Shown: piece after piece, positions 30,135-32,676 of the stretch
Position numbering within the stretch: position 1 is the first letter of the stretch
How the letters are laid out: each line of letters begins with the position of its first letter
Source of the DNA: Fimiplasma intestinipullorum
GTDB lineage: Bacteria; Bacillota_I; Bacilli_A; Erysipelotrichales; Coprobacillaceae
Length of the DNA: 32,676 nucleotides
NCBI GenBank assembly: GCA_018715065.1
Contig: DVMJ01000078.1
Coordinates: 1 to 32,676, forward strand
Direction of reading: 5' to 3'
Notes under the pieces: model-generated
What the model was told of the DNA's origin: nothing
The model's input: only the letters and a program-made list of their open reading frames with translations
The model's database searches: none
Program-made: the position numbers and the translations under genes

Positions 30135-32561
30135 TTAAACAATATCTTTCATTCCATCGATTGCAGAGATCTGATTCAGTTCCTTAAAAGATAGAATAGC
30201 CAGGATGACAACGATGATTGGTGAAACAAGCATGAAAGAAATCACAAACATACCGGTAAAATTATCACCGATCCTAAAGACGGAAGCCATCGAAAACACC
30301 TGCTCGATCAGATAAACCGGAATGCACAAGATAAAAGCCAACAGTCCCGCATTGATATAGTTCTCAGCATACTCATAAAGCATGATCATTCTTAACTGAG
30401 CAGAGGTCATTCCCACCGATTTCATGGTAGAGAAATCCATATGTTTCATATGAATGTTACCCTTTAAAACATTATTGATATTGATGATACCGATGATTAC
30501 AAGCATGACCAGCAGCGGATACATCAGCATACTGATCATAAAAACAGCAAATTGTCCGTCATTTTGGATCTGCAGATAATCCGTGATGACCATGGTCGAA
30601 GATAATTGCTGTTCAGAGAGCACGCGTTCAAGACCGGCAGCCATGCTGGCGCGATTGGCCGGATTAATCAGACACAAACTCATGTTATAAGTCGTTGTAC
30701 TTGCACCATGTATATATGCATAACTTTCCGATGTAAAGATCATACCAAAGCGATACTGACTGATATCACTATATTGTAAAGAAAGGTCCTTCTCAGGAAA
30801 GTCGACGACTGCTGCTACCTTCATTGTGGTATTCCCTTGTGTGATCTCCGCCTCACGTTCATGCACGATCACTTCAGTTCCCGGCTCTACACTTCGAATA
30901 GGATCATTACGAATAAAATCCATATGCTGATTAATAGTCAGGATCACACTATCCTCTGTTAAGTCAGTCAGACTACCGGCAACCACATAAGGCTCCAATT
31001 CCTCAATCTGACGTGCATCAAAGACAACCGAACGATAACCATCATTGTAATAGATCTCATCGTTGATCGTCATCGTTCCCTGCACACTGCTGTTAGCAGT
31101 ATAATAATCCGTAAATGTGTTTGCAGGCATGAAATACTGAAGGCCGAGGATGACTCGCTGAATATTCATTCGAGAAATCGCTGTCTCTTCATTCTCACCC
31201 AGGACATAAACAGCCTGATCCAGTTCTGGATAGAAGAGATGCTCGCCCAGGACAATGGCATCAGATGGTTCAAGCATAAAATCGGCATCGACATTCTGAT
31301 ATCGATTCAAATAAAGAAAATTACTAAATGCAATGCCGCATAACAACGTGATGGTAAAGATCATTAAAAAGAAAGAACGTCTTAAATTGCGCGTCTGTTT
31401 TTTCATACGTTCATTGTAAATAACAAACATCTGCCATGTTGCAGTATAAATAGAGAAGCGTTTGCTATCATAAGGGACATCGTACTGAACCACATTCCCT
31501 TTGAGATCCTCGATTGGTTTGGAATAAAGATAATGACGATAAACAAAGAAACCTGAGCCAACCATCAACCCATTACCTGCGACAAAAGCCAGCAGCAGAG
31601 CCCATGGCTGAAGGACCATCGACAGCTGGAAAGCAGCATTCAATGAAGATAAAACTAACTGCAGTACGATGGCGCTGATCACACCGCCCAGGATCATTCC
31701 CATCAGACTCCCTGCAATACCAACATATCCCAGTTCACAAAGCAGCATACGCTTCAGCTCCCTGCGCGTCATGCCAATCGATTTTAATAAACCAATTTCC
31801 TGGCGCAGGTCCTGGTCATTGACGATCAATACATTATAAATAGAAACAAGAGACATCCAAATCGCAATCGCGATGATAGCGATAAACATCATCAGCATAG
31901 TGGTCGTGTCATTCAAATAATTGATGATCGTATCATTACTGATTCTTTCGCTGTTCAAAAAGATCTGACTCGTATCCACCTGGCACATATGTGTAACCGA
32001 CAAAAGAGACTCTTCATTTTGGATCATATCATCTCGAATAAAATAATAACTACGCTCAGAAGCCCAATTTTCATTCAAACCCATCACTGGCAACAAATCA
32101 AGATGTGTCTGATAAAAATGGGTAGGTTGATAGATGCCGACAACAATATAATCACCTAACTGGTCTCCTACATTTAAGGACGTTTCAGCAGGAACCAGGA
32201 TCTCCTGCTCATTTCCTGGAAGTGTTCCCTCTATCAGTGTAAAAAACTGTGCCTCATCATTATAAGTAAGGTAAGCAGCAGGATAATCTTCCAATGTTTC
32301 TTCTCCTATTGACAGACTAGAAACATGAAAACGAAACGGATTCTGATTAAGACATTCAGCACTTTCAACCATATAATGGCTGGTTCCTAACGCACTCTGA
32401 TCGATATTTTTCGATAACGCAAAAACAGTATAAAATAGAATCAGAGAGACAAAGATAACAGCGGTACTTAAAGTTACCGAAATCAGGCTTAAACGCGTAC
32501 GCTGTTTTTTCTTTAGTACATTTTTGAAAGCTAACTGATAAACAAAACGGCTCGGTTTCAT
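30135..32561 (-). CDS. FtsX-type ABC transporter permease, large two-half form
   Basis: 808 aa. Membrane helices occur near the N-terminus (TRLSLISVTLSTAVIFVSLI) and after the first large extracellular domain (LMMFIAIIAIAIWMSLVSIY; VGIAGSLMGMILGGVISAIV). More follow in the middle (FFLMIFTITLLCGIAFSNFL) and at the end (MYPLLVMLVIIGIININN; FAVFMISM). GLLKSIGMTRRELKRMLLCE and MKSVGMTSAQLRMIMLYEYA are the FtsX-family consensus, one per half. This is the bacitracin/peptide-exporter or lipoprotein-release style permease. It overlaps the upstream gene by 4 nt, which is likely its ATPase partner or a regulator. The substrate is unknown. Confidence 0.9.
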   Translation of the reverse strand: MKPSRFVYQLAFKNVLKKKQRTRLSLISVTLSTAVIFVSLILFYTVFALSKNIDQSALGTSHYMVESAECLNQNPFRFHVSSLSIGEETLEDYPAAYLTYNDEAQFFTLIEGTLPGNEQEILVPAETSLNVGDQLGDYIVVGIYQPTHFYQTHLDLLPVMGLNENWASERSYYFIRDDMIQNEESLLSVTHMCQVDTSQIFLNSERISNDTIINYLNDTTTMLMMFIAIIAIAIWMSLVSIYNVLIVNDQDLRQEIGLLKSIGMTRRELKRMLLCELGYVGIAGSLMGMILGGVISAIVLQLVLSSLNAAFQLSMVLQPWALLLAFVAGNGLMVGSGFFVYRHYLYSKPIEDLKGNVVQYDVPYDSKRFSIYTATWQMFVIYNERMKKQTRNLRRSFFLMIFTITLLCGIAFSNFLYLNRYQNVDADFMLEPSDAIVLGEHLFYPELDQAVYVLGENEETAISRMNIQRVILGLQYFMPANTFTDYYTANSSVQGTMTINDEIYYNDGYRSVVFDARQIEELEPYVVAGSLTDLTEDSVILTINQHMDFIRNDPIRSVEPGTEVIVHEREAEITQGNTTMKVAAVVDFPEKDLSLQYSDISQYRFGMIFTSESYAYIHGASTTTYNMSLCLINPANRASMAAGLERVLSEQQLSSTMVITDYLQIQNDGQFAVFMISMLMYPLLVMLVIIGIININNVLKGNIHMKHMDFSTMKSVGMTSAQLRMIMLYEYAENYINAGLLAFILCIPVYLIEQVFSMASVFRIGDNFTGMFVISFMLVSPIIVVILAILSFKELNQISAIDGMKDIV

Positions 32562-32676
32562 GCGTCCTCACCCTTCCCTAAATAACGCAGCAGTGCTTTT
32601 TTACGACTGGTCGTCATCAGACGTTTTTTCTCCAGTTCTTCTATGTATTCGATCAGCGCCTCCCTACTCTCAAATC
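32558..32676 (-). CDS. C-terminal fragment of the gene upstream of the FtsX permease
   Basis: Only the last 38 codons are in the window (FESREALIEYIEELEKKRLM, then TTSRKKALLRYLGKGEDA). It is helical and charged with no recognisable ATPase motif; such motifs would lie in the missing part. Its stop overlaps the permease start (ATGA), as expected for an operon partner, most often the ABC ATPase. A different regulator is possible. Confidence 0.5.
   Translation of the reverse strand, partial: FESREALIEYIEELEKKRLMTTSRKKALLRYLGKGEDA

Overview
The window looks like a chromosome segment of a low-to-moderate GC Gram-positive bacterium (Bacillota). Support: strong AAGGAGG-type ribosome binding sites, sigma-A promoters, U-tailed terminators, lipoboxes, a CdaA/CdaR pair and a LolA-like (YdcC-type) gene directly upstream of alr, as in Bacillus. 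Gene content (stand-alone PduL, GH1/GH4 phospho-glucosidases, SPFH/NfeD) fits a gut Erysipelotrichia-like organism, but that rank is inference.

Positions 1 to about 10,430 are an AT-rich mobile or plasmid-derived element with every gene on the minus strand. In transcription order: parA and parB, an unknown 371-aa protein, a 420-bp structured gap, an unknown 322-aa protein, and a tight run of small genes. These are a DUF5348 protein, a 135-aa unknown, a catalytic-domain-less serine-recombinase C-terminus, a small orphan methyltransferase, a 2-TM protein, an IS1634-like transposase N-terminus, three small unknowns and two membrane proteins. A 600-bp non-coding stretch follows, then an Ig-like surface protein and the N-terminus of a secreted VaFE/SpaA-type adhesin that runs off the left edge. 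No integrase, relaxase or conjugation gene is visible. The most interesting part is 2000-2610: two copies of a structured RNA, each with its own hairpin terminator, and five copies of an 18-bp palindrome (consensus TGTAGCAANNTTGCTACA). A sixth copy precedes the DUF5348 gene. This looks like an element-specific regulon with paired small RNAs.

From about 10,670 onwards is ordinary chromosome. It holds alr with a YdcC-like gene; a DUF378 membrane protein; an overlapping operon of two thioredoxin-like lipoproteins, deoD and a HAD phosphatase; an unknown gene with NfeD and a stomatin-like SPFH protein; and a PhoB-type two-component system. Then come cdaA-cdaR (c-di-AMP synthesis), pduL, a PPP-family phosphatase, an Lrp regulator translationally coupled to a GNAT acetyltransferase, and a MATE exporter. 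Last are a beta-glucoside block (GH1, RpiR regulator, GH4 with the CNVP signature, no PTS transporter in view) and a large FtsX-type ABC permease.

Many gene starts were moved to an internal ATG because the best ribosome binding site lies just upstream of it. Chromosomal genes are compactly separated by terminators whose stems often contain or touch the stop codon of one or both flanking genes.
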